Made by a program: the position numbers and the translations under genes. A stretch of DNA of 64,000 nt from Colocasia esculenta. Its lineage: Eukaryota; Streptophyta; Magnoliopsida; Alismatales; Araceae. The notes under the pieces were generated by a model. It was given only the letters and a program-made list of their open reading frames with translations, was not told the DNA's origin and did no database searches. Location of the stretch: positions 10,148,049 through 10,212,048 of the forward strand of contig CM024760.1 in NCBI GenBank assembly GCA_014218235.1, read 5' to 3'. Shown piece by piece: positions 43,816 through 56,440 of this stretch; within the stretch, counting starts at the first letter, position 1; each line of letters begins with the position of its first letter.

Positions 43816-46284
43816 TCAGGGAATCTTCAGTGGCTCGGCTGCCTCAAACTCAGCCATGAGTGCTCGGACCTTGGCCATGTAGGAGGCAAGCTTCTCCTCT
43901 CTGGCCTCGAACTCCCCCGAGACCTGGCTAACGACGAGCTGCGAGTCGCTGTGGATTCGAACCTTTGCCGCCCCCAGCGTCTTCGCCATCTTCAGCCTTG
44001 AGATAATGGCTGCGTACTCGGCCACATTGTTAGAAGCTGAGAAACCGAACCGAATTGCATACCTCAGAGTGAGACCCTCGGGCAAGTTAAGGATGACACC
44101 GGCCCCTCTTCCTTGAGATCTGGAGGCCCCGTCCACGTATATCAGCCACTGCCCAATCGCTTCCACTGGCTCGGGTGGTCTCGTAGTTCCCTCGGAAATG
44201 AAATCGGCCAGGTCCTGAGCTTTGATGGCGACCCAGGGCCTGAAGGACACATCGAACCCCCCAAGTTCCACGGCCCACTTGGCCATCCTCCCCGAGGCCT
44301 CGAGTTGGCTGAACACTTGCTTGATGGGGGCGTCGGTGAGGACCACGATCTTGTGCGCTTGGAAGTATGGCCAGAGTCGCCGAGCCGCCATCACCAGGGC
44401 ATATCCTGCCTTCTCGATGTCGGAATAACGTTGCTCGACTCCTCGCAGAGCCTTGCTCGTGTAGTAGACCGGAAGGTGCCTTCGGTCGTCTTCCCTCACG
44501 AGCATCGAGCTGATTGAATGGTCTGTCACTAAGATGTAGAGGAACAATTCTTCTCCTGCAAGAGGCTTACTCAAGGTGGGGACATTAGCTAGGTGGGCCT
44601 TGACCTCGTCAAAGGCTTGTTGGCATTCGTCGTTCCACTCGAACCGACCCTTCCACAACACATCGAAGAATGGGCGGCATTTCTCGGCGGACTTGGACAT
44701 GAACCTGCTCAGGGCGGTTATTCGGTCGTCAAGCCTTTGTACCTCTTTTACGGTCCTCGGGGCCGTCATGTTGAGGATGGTGAGCACCTTGTCGGGGTTG
44801 ACGTCGATACCTCGGCTCGAGACGAGGTAGCCTAGGAACTTTCCAGCGTGGACGCCGAAGACGCATTTCTCGGGGTTGAGCTTCATCCCGTACTTTCGGA
44901 GGATGTCGAATGCCTCGGCCAGGTCCCGAACGTGGTCCTCGGCCTTCCGACTCTTCACGAGCATGTCATCGATGTAGATCTCCATGGTCTTCCCGATTTG
45001 TTGCTCGAACATCATGTTGACGAGCCTTTGATACGTAGCGCCTGCATTCTTTAATCCGAAAGGCATTCTGGTGAAACAATACAGACCTTTCTCGGTGGTG
45101 AAGGAAGTATTCTCCTCGTCTTCGGGAGCCATCCTGATCTGGTGGTACCCCGAGTAGGCGTCGAGGAAACTAAGGAGCTTGTGGCCCGCCGTCGAGTCGA
45201 TGAGCTGATCTATGCGAGGAAGAGGGAAGCTGTCCTTCGGGCACGCCTTGTTGAGGTTGGTGACGTCCACGCACATACGCCACTTTCCGTTGGTCTTTTT
45301 GACGAGGACCACGTTCGCTACCCACTCGGGGTAGAACGCGTCCTGAACTGTGTCTGCTCGGAGGTATTTCGCCAGATTCTCGCCGACAACCTCCTGACGA
45401 TCTGCTGAGAGGGGATGCTTCTTCTGGCGCACAGGCCGAGCTCTGGGGTCCACATTCAGATGATGTTGGATCACGCCGGGGTTGATCCCAGGGAGGTCTC
45501 TCTCTGTCCATGCAAAGACGTCTCCACTTTCCCCGAGATGACGAACCAGCTCCGCCTCCAACTCTTGGAGTTCGGTGCCGATTACCAGGGATCTCCCCTC
45601 GACGATTTCAATGTGCTTCGTTTGCTCGGCGGGCTCATGCCTCTCATCATCACTGTCATACATAGGCTTATACTCAGAAATAGCAGGTTCCTTTGCTTTA
45701 ATGGAGTTTACATAGCACCTGCGAGCTTCGGTTTGGTCCCCTGAGACCTCCCCTACTCCGCACAGTGTTGGGAATTTAAGCTTTTGGTGGTAGGTGGATG
45801 GGACCCTTCCCAGCTTCCCCAAGAGTCCCCGGCCAAAGATGGCGTTGTAGGCTGACTTCACTTTGACAACAAGGAAGTCGACCTCAACGGTTACAGAGCA
45901 CGGGCTAGCCCCGAGTGCGACTTTCAATTTGACCAAGCCCTCGGCGTTGATTGGAGATCCGTTGAACCCAAAAAGCGGGGTCGTTACTGGCTTCAGCTCA
46001 GCGTTCAGATTGGTCATCTTCACGAAACATTCGTAGAAGAGGATGTCTGGGGCCGCTCCGCCATCCACGAGGATTCGGTGGACGTTGTATCCGTTGATGT
46101 CGGAGCGGATGACGAGCGCGTCGTCGTGAGGGAAGTTGAGGCCGAGGGCATCGTCCTCGGAGAATGTGATCACCGCACCCGGGTTCGGGCCCGAGCCCCC
46201 TGTGGCCGAGCCGGCGGCTGAGGCATACGCCTTCCGCTTCCTTCCACTGTCGCCCCCTCCGGCTGCACCTCCAGCAAGGACGAG
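43816..46284 (-). pseudogene. protease, reverse transcriptase and RNase H of Tat-2
   Basis: One long frame. The protease has LVDGGAAPDI at its active site. The reverse transcriptase has WRMCVDVTNLN, FLDAYSGYHQI and YIDDM. RNase H (ILVTDHSISSMLVRE) and archaeal-type RNase H (DGASRSQGRGAG, SDSQLVVSQVSG) follow. The frame ends at TGA 43816 inside the second RNase H, where CGA would restore Arg-Ala-Asp; the downstream frame continues TDALSKYAA. The N-terminal side is cut at 46284 by the Tekay LTR, so the gag C-terminus and zinc knuckle are missing. Confidence 0.88.
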
Positions 46285-48582
46285 TGTGATGGATTGCCTC
46301 GGCCAAGCCCGTTAAACCGATAACGTACTTGATCCGAGTCCGCCTCCCGCGAACGGGCCGAAGCCTCGCAAGGGATACCAAACCACAGTCCGTGTAAACA
46401 TAAAGGAATACACCACATTTCATATATATTCCACAGTTTTACATAGCCAAATTTCCACAAAAACTGAAAAGAGGTACAAGAGCCTGGGGCATACCCCGAG
46501 GTACAACTGAAGAAAGTAAACAACTACAAAGCTACACTGCTGGAGAATTACACAGCTGGAACTACTCCGCTGGAGGTACTGACCTTGCACCGCTACGACG
46601 CGGCCCTGAACTGGACGTCGGACGAGAGACGTCCTCCTCGCTCTCACCTGAGGGGGGGTAGGGGGTGAGCCTCTCTAGTCACTGGCTCGGTAGGGAACTC
46701 CCCCAAAACCGAGAAAACCAAACACCACAGGTACGAAAGCAGTAACAATACCAACAATTTATAGAACAGCTAAGCAGGTAAGTAAAGCTGTAAAAGTACT
46801 CACCGTTTGCCGACTACAAGAAACAACAGTAATAATTAAACGGCAAACCAGTACAGGTGTACAAGCTAAAGTAGGGACAGCCAACACGAGCCACGTGAAC
46901 TGGTTCGCGACACCAGAAACTGACTCGGACAACTAACACAGGTCTACCTCTCAGTCTCGCAGCCACGGACGAAAGGTCCAGCTGCCGCTCCACGTAAAAA
47001 GGTCAAGCAACTGTGGAGACCAACTAAACACTACCACCTGCAGACCACACGGTCACAGGCCCATGCCTGGCACCTCTAGAGACCCTGGCCTGGGCTCGCT
47101 AGAGTGAGGCACTGGAAAAGGACTAGCTGGGGTCCAGTACGTCTATTGGTGTCCGTACCCCCAACTACGAGCGCGCTACAAGTGACTAAAAACAAACTCA
47201 AGTGTCACTGTCCCACTGTCGTCTTTCCCTCAGCCGAACGTACAACTCTAACACAAGAGTGAGGGTGTCCAAGTCAGACGACACAGACCTCGACGGTACA
47301 GCACAAGTACCGGGACAAAGCCCCGAGCTAACAGTCTGGCTCACAAAGAACCTGGGGCACCCAACTGGAGAGGTAACCACGGTAGGCGTCGTACTACTCG
47401 CCACGTACACAGAACCATGTGCACGTCACACACAAACCACGTGAAACCTCACGTAAACCACAAGTAACCATGGTCCACTCCACGTGAACCCAACTGACTC
47501 GCGTAAACAACACGCAGTCACTAAAGTAGATAGCTAACTGTATACTTTGCATGCTAAACACGAGAACCATGTGCACTCAGTGCACCTCATGTGTCAACAC
47601 ATATGCAATAACGATAAATACTGTACTTAGTCATTTCTGCTCATATAGAGGTAGGCGGCCACATCAACTGCCGCTTACAGGGAGTCAACGGCAAGGGTCC
47701 TAGCCGTTAACCTCCTGGCTGAGGATCTTGCGACAAGCGATCTTGACGCCAAGTTCTTCGGCCATAAACCCTGCAGAAACCCTAATCCGGCTCTGCGGGC
47801 TTTCCAGCCATTTTAACTACAGAAAATCATATAAAAACTACTCTTTTAACATGCAGGAACCCAATATAACCCACTAGAACATGCTTCATACATTAAACTA
47901 CTCAAACCACCCATTATCCCCATATGGTGCAACTCTATCCAAACATGCATTATCATGCTGGTTCAAGTAGTTATGATGTGTTTTAATGTTCCTACGGAGC
48001 TAAACGGGTTCGTCCCCTACCTCAGAACGCGTTAGAATCTCCCGCAATTACCCAGTTCACGCCGAGCCCTCTGCGAGCTCCCACGGGAATTGCACCACGC
48101 CGCGACGTTTCCTCGTGTAATTCAGCGATACCGCGCGTTCTACGGTCGTCCAACTACTCCTCGGTACCTGTTAGAAGCTTTAGAGAATCCAGGACACGAA
48201 GTTGGGGCAAGAGGGGAAGAGAGTGAGCTGAGAGAGCTGCCCTCGGGTGAGCTTATAACCTGCACCATTCTCAGGTTGGCGTCAACCCCCATGCCGCCAA
48301 CAGCAACCGCCACCCCCTGCGTCCACATCCATTGTCGCCAAGTTCAAGCTGTAAACGTCCACTAATCTGGACGCCAACAGGTCAACGGCCACACCTGGCC
48401 GCCAATTCCAACAGGACAGCAGCAGGTCCTGTTTCATTTCAGGACCAACCCTGCTTTTCACCTGCTCAAGCCACGCATCCACACCATGCATTCCACACAA
48501 CCGACTCACACTGGCCTCACAACGGCCGCCACAACCACAATTCACAAGATCCGCATGGATCCGAAAGGCACGCGACGTTACA
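46285..48582 (-). repeat. 3' LTR of the Tekay-type element
   Basis: TGTGATGGATTGCCTCGG...GCGACGTTACA, about 2,298 bp. Colinear with the solo LTR at 28939-31228. Contains several CACGTG/CACGTAA motifs near 47,400-47,490. Confidence 0.93.
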
Positions 48583-48699
48583 TCACTATCATCTAAAAAG
48601 AAAATTTCGACCTCGAAATTCATAACACAATTCGAAGTTAAACAACTCATACAAACACACTTTTACAAGTACTATCATTTAAAAAGAAAATACACAAAC

Positions 48700-49585
48700 T
48701 TACTCAAACAGATAGGGATACCCTTTAGCCATTTTTGCGGCCAACTCCCAGGTATCCTCACCACCTAATCTATTTTCCCATCTCACTTTAACTAGCTCAA
48801 TTTCTTTATTTCTTAGCTTCTTCATCTTTCGATCTGTGATCTGCACCGGATACTCTGGCATAGTCATGTCCGGCCTCAGGTCACCACCTTGGTATCTGAT
48901 TATTTGAGCTGGATCTTCAATACACTTTCTCAACATGGAGACATGGAAAATATCATGCACATATGCAAAATCAGCTGGCAAATCCAGTCTATAAGCCGCT
49001 TCCCCAATTCTTTCAATCACCTGGAAAGGTCCCACATATCTTGGACTCAACTTTCCAGATTTACCAAATCTCATAATACCTTTACTCGGGGAAACTCTCA
49101 GAAAAACAAAATCTCCCACCTCAAACTGAAGTGGTCTCCTCCGCACTTTTGCATAACTTTTCTGCCTACTTTGAGCTGCCTGCAATTTTTCTTGGATAAG
49201 CTTTACCACTTCCGTGGTTTGCTGAATCAATTCAGGGCCTACTAATTGCCTCTCTCCCACTTCATGCCAGTTCAATGGGGTTCTACATGACCTTCCATAT
49301 AAAGCTTCATACGGTGCCATCCCAAGACTGGTATGATAACTATTATTGTAGGCAAACTCAACCATTCCCAAATGATGCTCCCAACTGCCTCTCCAAACTA
49401 AACAACAAGCTCGCAACATATCTTCAATTGTCTGAATAGTCCTCTCTGTCTGACCATCTGTTTGGGGATGATAAGCGGAGCTATACCTCAACTCAGAACC
49501 AATTACTTTCTGCAAACATCTCCAAAAACCAGAAGTGAATCTTGGATCTCTATCTGATACAATAGTCTTCGGAATACCATGCAGT
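48700..49585 (-). CDS. partial integrase with chromodomain (Tekay/Del type)
   Basis: The frame is open from the truncation to its stop. Motifs: IVSDRDPRFTSGFW (second catalytic Asp), AYHPQTDGQTER with the catalytic Glu, VEFAYNNSYH, APYEALYGRSCRTP, then the GPFQVIERIG C-terminal core. The end carries a chromodomain-like segment (PVQITDRKMKKLRNKEIELV, WENRLGGEDTWE, YPYLFE), which in chromoviruses directs integration to marked chromatin. The N-terminal zinc domain and first catalytic Asp are missing, so it is only a fragment. The leftmost in-frame CTG at 49515 is not a real start. Confidence 0.92.
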
Positions 49586-49592
49586 CGTCCGT

Positions 49593-50441
49593 GTAGAGCG
49601 AGTGTTGAACCGTGCTGTAAAAGTGGTCCAGGAATCGCTACGCGAACTCAGGGAAAGTGGTTATGGATCTCGGCGGGAGAGCCTTGAACCAGTGCAGAGC
49701 GGTGTCGTCCAGGGTTGACATGAACGCTCGGCACCGCAACGCATCAGTGAGGCTGACCATCTCGGTTTGTCCCTGAAAATTGTCAAGATGATGGATAGGA
49801 TTAGTGGTTCCATTGTATCGTCGGAACTTGGGGAGTTGCAACTTCGCGGGGACCGAAGCCGAGGTGATCTCTTCGGAGAAGGGCGACGTGGTTAGCAGAG
49901 TCGCCACAGAGGGCGTCCGAGTCCCCCGCTGTAAAGCCTCGATCTTCCGATTCATCTCCTGGAGGTCGCTCTTCCACCGAGGCTCCAGCGGTGGGGCGTT
50001 GAAGGGAACTGGGGTCGACTCGGCAGTGTGGTGATCCGCATCCGTCGCCCGAGGGGCCCCGTGCTCCATTGCCGAGGCCGCAACTCCTTGCGCCGTCACC
50101 GGCGGTGGCGGCGGCAATTGAGCCGACAGGACGGGCGCGTCCCCCCGGCCATCCGCCAAGCTCGTCGAAACCGCCGGAGGAGCCGGCTGGGTCCCAACGG
50201 GGCCATGGTCGCCACGACCATCTAGAGCGGGGATCGCCGGTCGGCAGACCGCTTCCGCCTGGGCCGCCATCAGCTGTTGCTTCTGTTCGATGCGCGCCAG
50301 GAACTCGTGAAGCCCAGCCACGAGGTTCTCGACGCGGTCGAGACGGGAGGAGGTGTTCGAGCCTTGCGCTCCAGTGCTGGATCCTCCTCCGGCGGTTCCC
50401 TCTTCGATGACGGTGAGTGGTACCTCATCGTCTGTTTGCAC
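49593..50441 (-). pseudogene. gag fragment of a Tat-type element
   Basis: Conserved capsid-like segments: SPFSEEITSASVPAKLQLPK, RRYNGTTNPIHHLDNFQG, DALRCRAFMSTLDDTALHWF and LPPRSITTFPEFA. A stop follows (TAG near 49,638), then RFLDHFY in frame, ending at the Tekay junction. The 5' end begins with GTG rather than ATG, so the true start is unknown. Probably the gag of Tat-2. Confidence 0.8.
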
Positions 50442-50449
50442 CTATTTTT

Positions 50450-51580
50450 GCAGCTACCAGGCCACTAATGGGCCAGCAGCCCAAGAAGACAAAAAGCAGC
50501 GCATGGTCTATGAAATATGCTAATGGCACTGGGTGTAAATATTCATAGCAGGAGGGGCTATCCCAGCCACCGTAGCCCTCAGAAAAGGGCCCCTTTAAAA
50601 AGGCCTTTTTCTGGCCATGCAGAAGAAGCAGAGGCGGCAGCAGGAGGGAAGAGGCGGCAGCAGGAGGGAGGAGGCAGCCAGAGAGGAAAGGGCATCTGGG
50701 TGAGGGCTTCTTGCAGTAGGAGGAAGGCGGCAGAGGAGCAGGAGAGGAGGACACGGCAGACCCCCTTTCGTCTGGGAACTTGTGGTGAGAGCAGAGGATA
50801 AGAGAGAAAAGAAAGTGAGCACGAGAGGAGAGGAGTGATGAATTCTGTTATCTGTCCCTTCTTCCCATCTGTGTAATCTCCCTGTGTTCTTGCAAGAATT
50901 CAAAAGAAACAAATGAGTTTTCCTTACTTAATGAGTGGATTTTCTTTTATTTGCATTATTTTAGTGTTCCGTTTCTTCTTTCCCCCCTCTATCACGATCA
51001 GAATTTCCATGTTACTTGATGCCCAGAAGTGCATACCTGAGAACCGCCAATTGAGATCATGTTGCCTCTGATCTGTATTTTCTTTCTTTCCTTTTGTTTT
51101 GTTCATGACCGAACACATTGCTTTGAGACTGTGTATTCTTTTGTTCTGTTTTGTCATCATGACCAGCAAGCATCCCTCCCATACACCGAATTGAACTTTA
51201 TCAAGTACTCACTTCGGTCTTTGGAGGATCACACAGTGAAATGATCAGGTTTCCTTTCCGAGCCAATCATAAGTTCTTAGTAATGGGTGAGTGTTACGTT
51301 ACCCCTTTGCTACGAATTGTTAGCCTACTAAATCTGAGCAAGGCAGATGTATGATATAACAGCCCATTATATGTTTGCTAAACACTCACCTCCTTCATGT
51401 GAGGTGCATTAGCATTAAATTTAAATAGATAATATATTTCCTCTTTACGTGATCCTAATTGAATTATTGGTTTATTTCCATCCACTGTCAAAGTTTCCCC
51501 AAATTTCAGTTTTATAATTTTGAAATCGTTCCCTGAGATGATGGTCTCAATTTCTTTTGATTTAAGCATTTAAATTCTGA
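50450..51580. other. no gene; possibly old LTR-like sequence
   Basis: Contains a GGCGGCAGCAGGAGGGA direct repeat near 50,630-50,670 and a stretch with CCTGTGTTCTTGCAAGAATTC, reminiscent of plant LTRs. No partner copy and no domain. Confidence 0.35.
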
Positions 51581-51584
51581 ACGG

Positions 51585-52050
51585 TGGCCCTGGGCGATAC
51601 CACCGTTCAGACTGTCTCACTGTGAGATAGCCACCGTTCAGAGTTTATGCACTGTAGAAGGCCCACCGTTCAGAGTTTCTGCACTGTAGAAGGCCCACCG
51701 TTCAGAGTTTCTGCACTGCGTGATGCCCACCGTTCAGAGTTTCTGCATTGTAGAAAGTCCACCGTTCTGGTTTTATGTACCATGTAGAGGCCACCGATCA
51801 GGTTTTCTTCACTGCGGAAGGGTCACCGTTCAGGTTCCCTTCACTGCGGAAGGGCCACCGATCAGGTTTCCTTCACTGTGGAAGGCCACCGTTCAGGTTT
51901 CCTTCACTGTGGAAGGGTCACCGTTCAGGTTCCCTTCACTGTGGAAGGCCACCGATCAGGTTTCCTTCACTGTGGAAGGCCACCGTTCAGGTTCCCTTCA
52001 TTGTGGAAGGCCACCGATCTGGTTTCATTCTTCTCGAGATACCACCGTTC
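51585..52050. repeat. ~32-bp tandem array
   Basis: About 14 copies of a unit near CCACCGTTCAGAGTTTCTGC-ACTGTAGAAGG, drifting to CCACCGATCAGGTTTCCTTC-ACTGTGGAAGG in the right half. The 152- and 126-codon frames here are read from the repeats. Confidence 0.92.
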
Positions 52051-52317
52051 AAGGTTACAACGTTCTCCGGCCTTGGTATATAATGGTCCTTTCCTGGATA
52101 TGTCCGGAAAAACCAGTACCATGTGTCACAATGTTGTTGGCGGCATCAACACTCTTTTTGGCACCGTCTCCATTATAGTGGACGAATGTCATGCACACCC
52201 CCCCCCCCCCCCCACATGTAAAATAAGGGGAGGTGCTGCCGAATTGTCGTCGCGATGATTCCCGAATTGGTTTGTGCCTATATAGTCACCAAGCAACTTG
52301 CACTACAAGGAAAATCG

Positions 52318-52860
52318 GAAATAGAGACCGAAATATTCGGTCTCTATTCGGTCCCTAAACATCTCAGAGACCGAATAGGGACCGAATAGTGACCGAATAT
52401 GTCGGTCAAAAAATTCTGGTCACAAATCTGTGACCGACTAAATTCGGTCCCTATTCGGTCACTAAATAGGGACCGAATAAGATCGGTCCCTATTTAGGGA
52501 CCGAATTTATCAGTCCCCATTCGGTCCCTAAAATAGGGACCGAATAGGGACCGATTATTTTCAGTCCCTAAATAGGGACCGAATTTATTCGGTCCCTATT
52601 CAGTCCCTATTTTAGGGACCGAATTAGGACCGATTATTTTCGGTCCCTAAATAGGGACCGAATATATCAGTCCCCATTCGGTCCCTAAAATAGGGACCGA
52701 ATCGAGACCGAATAAATTCGGTCCCTATTTAGGGACCGAATTTATCAGTCCTAATTCGGTCCCTAAAATAGGGACTGAATGGGGACTGATAAATTCGGTC
52801 CCTATTTAGGGACCGAATAGGGACCGAATTATTTCAGTCCCTAATCGGTCTCTATTTTTT
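52318..52860. repeat. subterminal repeats of CACTA copy 2
   Basis: More than 25 copies of GGGACCGAATT/CGGTCCCTA in both orientations, some arranged as AATTCGGTCCCTATTTAGGG palindromes. Expected TNPA-type binding sites by analogy with En/Spm. Confidence 0.88.
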
Positions 52861-52869
52861 AAATTTTTT

Positions 52870-53180
52870 TTAAAATATATATATTTTTAGGAAAATATCC
52901 TGCTTAAATAAAATAAATAATATCCACAACAATAATAATTGTCCACCATAAAAATATCTACAACACAAAAATAATAAAAATATCCACAACAAAACAATAA
53001 TAAAATGTCGACAACATCAACAATAATAAAAATATCCACAACACAACAATAATAAAATGTTCACAACATCAGAATAATAAAATGTCCACAATAACAATAA
53101 AAATATCCACAACATCACAATAATATAATGCCAACAACAATAATAAAAATGTCAACAACAATAATAATAATGAAATGAAA
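52870..53180. repeat. A-rich low-complexity tract (AATAATAAAATGTCCACAAC type)
   Basis: Loose repeats of CCACAACA and ATAATAAAA, in the 3' untranslated region of the TNPA-like gene. Confidence 0.75.
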
Positions 53181-53379
53181 ATCATGATGCCTCGTCTTCG
53201 TCTTCGTCTTCGTCTTCATCCTCATGTCCTCCCACTCCACCCGATGAAGGAACCTACAATATATATATATAACAATAATAAGTTAAAATTAAATACTATT
53301 ATAAGCAATAACTTATTTTAGAAGTATAAATTAAATAAAACTATAAGCAATGAAGGTCAATTAGATGAGTATTTCTAAC

Positions 53380-56300
53380 ATTGGACCCTAAAATCGAAGT
53401 TTTTCATTTTTTAAATAAACTAACTTGGTTAAGACGACTTGGAGCGTCGCAGTCAAACCGGGAGTCCGAATTGAACTCCGTCAGTTTCCACAAGTCACAC
53501 TCATCGACCTGACCGTGCTGGAACAAACCGGAGGCCAATCGGAAGAGTATTTCTAACATTGGACCCTCAAATCGAAGCTTTTCATTTTTTAACTAAACTA
53601 ACTTGGTTAAGACGATTTGGAGTGTCGAGGTCAAACCGGGAGTCCGAATTGAACTCCGTCAGTTTCCACAAGTCACACTCATCGGCCCGACCGTGCTGGA
53701 ACAAACCGGAGGCCAATCGGATGAGTATTTCTAATTTTGGACCCTCAAACCGAAGTTTTTCATTTTTTAATTAAACTAACATGGTTAAGACGACTTGGAG
53801 CGTCGCAGTCAAACCGGGAGTCCGAATTGAACTCCGTCAGTTTCCCACAAGTCACACTCATCGACCCGACCGTGCTGGAACAAACCGGAGGCCAATCGGA
53901 AGAGTATTTCTAACATTGGACCTTCAAATCAAAGTTTTTCATTTTTTAACTAAACTAACTTGGTTAAGACGACTTGGAGCGTCGCAGTCAAACCGGGAGT
54001 CCGAATTGAACTCCGTCAGTTTCCACAAGTCACACTCATCGACCTAACCGTGCTGGAACAAACCGGAGGCCAATCGGAAGAGTATTTCTAACATTGGACC
54101 CTCAAATCGAAGCTTTTCATTTTTTAACTAAACTAACTTGGTTAAGACGATTTGGAGCGTCGAGGTCAAACCGGGAGTCCGAATTGAACTCCGCCAGTTT
54201 CCACAAGTCACACTCATCGGCCCGACCGTGCTGGAACAAACCGGAGGCCAATCGGATGAGTATTTCTAATTTTGGACCCTCAAACCGAACTTTTTCATTT
54301 TTTAATTAAACTAACATGGTTAAGACGACTTGGAGCGTCGCAGTCAAACCGGGAGTCCGAATTGAACTCCGTCAGTTTCCCACAAGTCACACTCATCGAC
54401 CCGACCGTGCTGGAACAAACCGGAGGCCAATCGGAAGAGTATTTCTAACATTGGACCTCAAATCAAAGTTTTTCATTTTTTAACTAAACTAACTTGGTTA
54501 AGACGACTTGGAGCGTCGAGGTCAAACCGGGAGTCCGAATTGAACTCCGTCAGTTTCCACAAGTCACACTCATCGGCCCGACCGTGCTGGAACAAACCGG
54601 AGGCCAATCGGATGAGTATTTCTAATTTTGGTCCCTCAAACCGAAGTTTTTCATTTTTTAACTAAACTAACTTGGTTAAACAACTTAGAGCGTCGAGGTC
54701 AAATCGGGAGTCCGAATTGAACTCCGTCAGTTTCCACAAGTCACACTCATCGGCCCGACCGTGCTGCAACAAACCAGAGGCCAATCGGATGAGTATTTCT
54801 AATTTTGGTCCCTCAAACTGAAGTTTTTCATTTTTTAACTAAACTAACTTGTTAAGACGACTTGGAGCGTCGAGGTCAAATCGGGAGTCCGAATTGAACT
54901 CCGTCAGTTTCCACAAGTCACACTCATCGGTCCGACCGTGCTGGAACAAACCGGAGGCCAATCGGATGAGTATTTCTAATTTTGGTCCCTCAAACCGAAG
55001 TTTTTCATTTTTTAACTAAACTAACTTGGTTAAGACGACTTGGAGCGTCGCAGTCAAACCGGGAGTCCGAATTGAACTCCGTCAGTTTCCACAAGTCACA
55101 CTCATCGACCCGACCGTGCTGGAACAAACCGGAGGCCAATCGGAAGAGTATTTCTAACATTGGACCTCAAATCGAGTTTTTCATTTTTTAACTAAACTAA
55201 CTTGGTTAAGACGACTTGGAGCGTCGAGGTCAAACCGGGAGTCCGAATTGAACTCCGTCAGTTTCCACAAGTCACACTCATCGGCCCGACCGTGCTGGAA
55301 CAAACCGGAGGCCAATCGGAAGAGTATTTCTAATTTTGGTCCCTCAAATCGAAGTTTTTCATTTTTTAACTAAACTAACTTGGTTAAGACGACTTGGAGC
55401 GTCGAGGTCAAATCGGGAGTCCGAATTGAACTCCGTCAGTTTCCACAAGTCACACTCATCGGCCCGACCGTGCTGGAACAAACCGGAGGCCAATCGGATG
55501 AGTATTTCTAATTTTGGTCCCTCAAACCAAAGTTTTTCATTTTTTAACTAAACTAACTTGGTTAAGACGACTTGGAGCGTCGCAGTCAAACCGGGAGTCC
55601 GAATTGAACTCCGTCAGTTTCCACAAGTCACACTCATCGACCCGACCGTGCTGGAACAAACCGGAGGCCAATCGGAAGAGTATTTCTAAATTGGACCTCA
55701 AATCGAAGTTTTTCATTTTTTAACTAAACTAACTTGGTTAAGACGACTTGGAGCGTCGAGGTCAAACCGGGAGTCCGAATTGAACTCCGTCAGTTTCCAC
55801 AAGTCACACTCATCGGCCCGACCGTGCTGAACAAACCGGAGGCCAATCGGATGAGTATTTCTAATTTTGGTCCCTCAAATCGAAGTTTTTCATTTTTTAA
55901 CTAAACTAACTTGGTTAAGACGACTTAGAGCGTCGAGGTCAAATCGGGAGTCCGAATTGAACTCCGTCAGTTTCCACAAGTCACACTCATCGGCCCGACC
56001 GTGCTGGAACAAACCGAAGGCCAATCGGATGAGTATTTCTAATTTTGGTCCCTCAAACCGAAGTTTTTCATTTTTTAACTAAACTAACTTGGTTAAGACG
56101 ACTTGGAGCGTCGCAGTCAAACCGGGAGTCCGAATTGAACTCCGTCAGTTTCCACAAGTCACACTCATCGACCCGACCGTGCTGGAACAAACCGGAGGCC
56201 AATCGGAAGAGTATTTCTAACATTGGACCTTCAAATCGAAGTTTTTCATTTTTTAACTAAACTAACTTGGTTAAGACGACTTGGAGCGTCGAGGTCAAAT

Positions 56301-56440
56301 CGGGAGTCCGAATTGAACTCCGTCAGTTTCCACAAGTCACACTCATCGCCCCGACCGTTCTGAAAAAAATCGGAGGCCAATCGGATGAGTATTTCTAATT
56401 TTGAACCCCCAAACCTACCTAAGTTCTCCCTTTTTAACTA
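53380..56440. repeat. ~177.5-bp satellite array in the last TNPA intron (copy 2)
   Basis: About 17 copies, marked by TTAAGACGACTTGGAGCGTCG. It lies inside intron 53254-56553. Variants A (GCAGTC), B (GAGGTCAAACC) and C (GAGGTCAAATC) alternate, with ABC trimers of ~531 bp at 55,030-56,090. Confidence 0.94.

Larger units (their letters stand above)
46285..49590 (-). mobile_element. truncated Tekay/Del-type chromovirus inserted in Tat-2
   Basis: It consists of the 3' LTR (46285-48582) and the last ~1 kb of the internal region with integrase and chromodomain. The remainder, including RT, gag and 5' LTR, is absent. Sequence passes directly into Tat-type gag at about 49,585-49,595. The 5-bp ACGAG before the LTR is not duplicated at the other junction, consistent with a later deletion spanning the Tekay 5' part and the Tat-2 gag C-terminus. 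Confidence 0.88.
38480..50441 (-). mobile_element. decayed second Tat-lineage element (Tat-2), interrupted
   Basis: The minus-strand order is gag fragment (49593-50441), [Tekay insert 46285-~49590], protease-RT-RNase H, integrase, a 29-bp minisatellite, a plus-strand antisense gene and a putative 3' LTR. The organisation parallels Tat-1, but the protein sequence is clearly divergent. No right-hand LTR partner is visible, so the 5' end is lost or the gag fragment belongs to another copy. Multiple stops make it dead. Outer limits are approximate. Confidence 0.8.

Noticed and set aside
48332..48625. 97-codon frame in the Tekay LTR
   Set aside because: Inside an LTR, not conserved in the solo LTR at the equivalent place.
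51290..51300. GTTAC near 51,285-51,294 as the right target duplication of Tat-2 (left flank GTTAC at 38475)
   Set aside because: The sequence before it does not resemble the putative left LTR, so the match is likely chance.
53559..56260. A series of 69-88-codon frames with near-identical products
   Set aside because: They recur with the 177.5-bp satellite and start and stop at the same repeat positions. They lie in an intron on the opposite strand.
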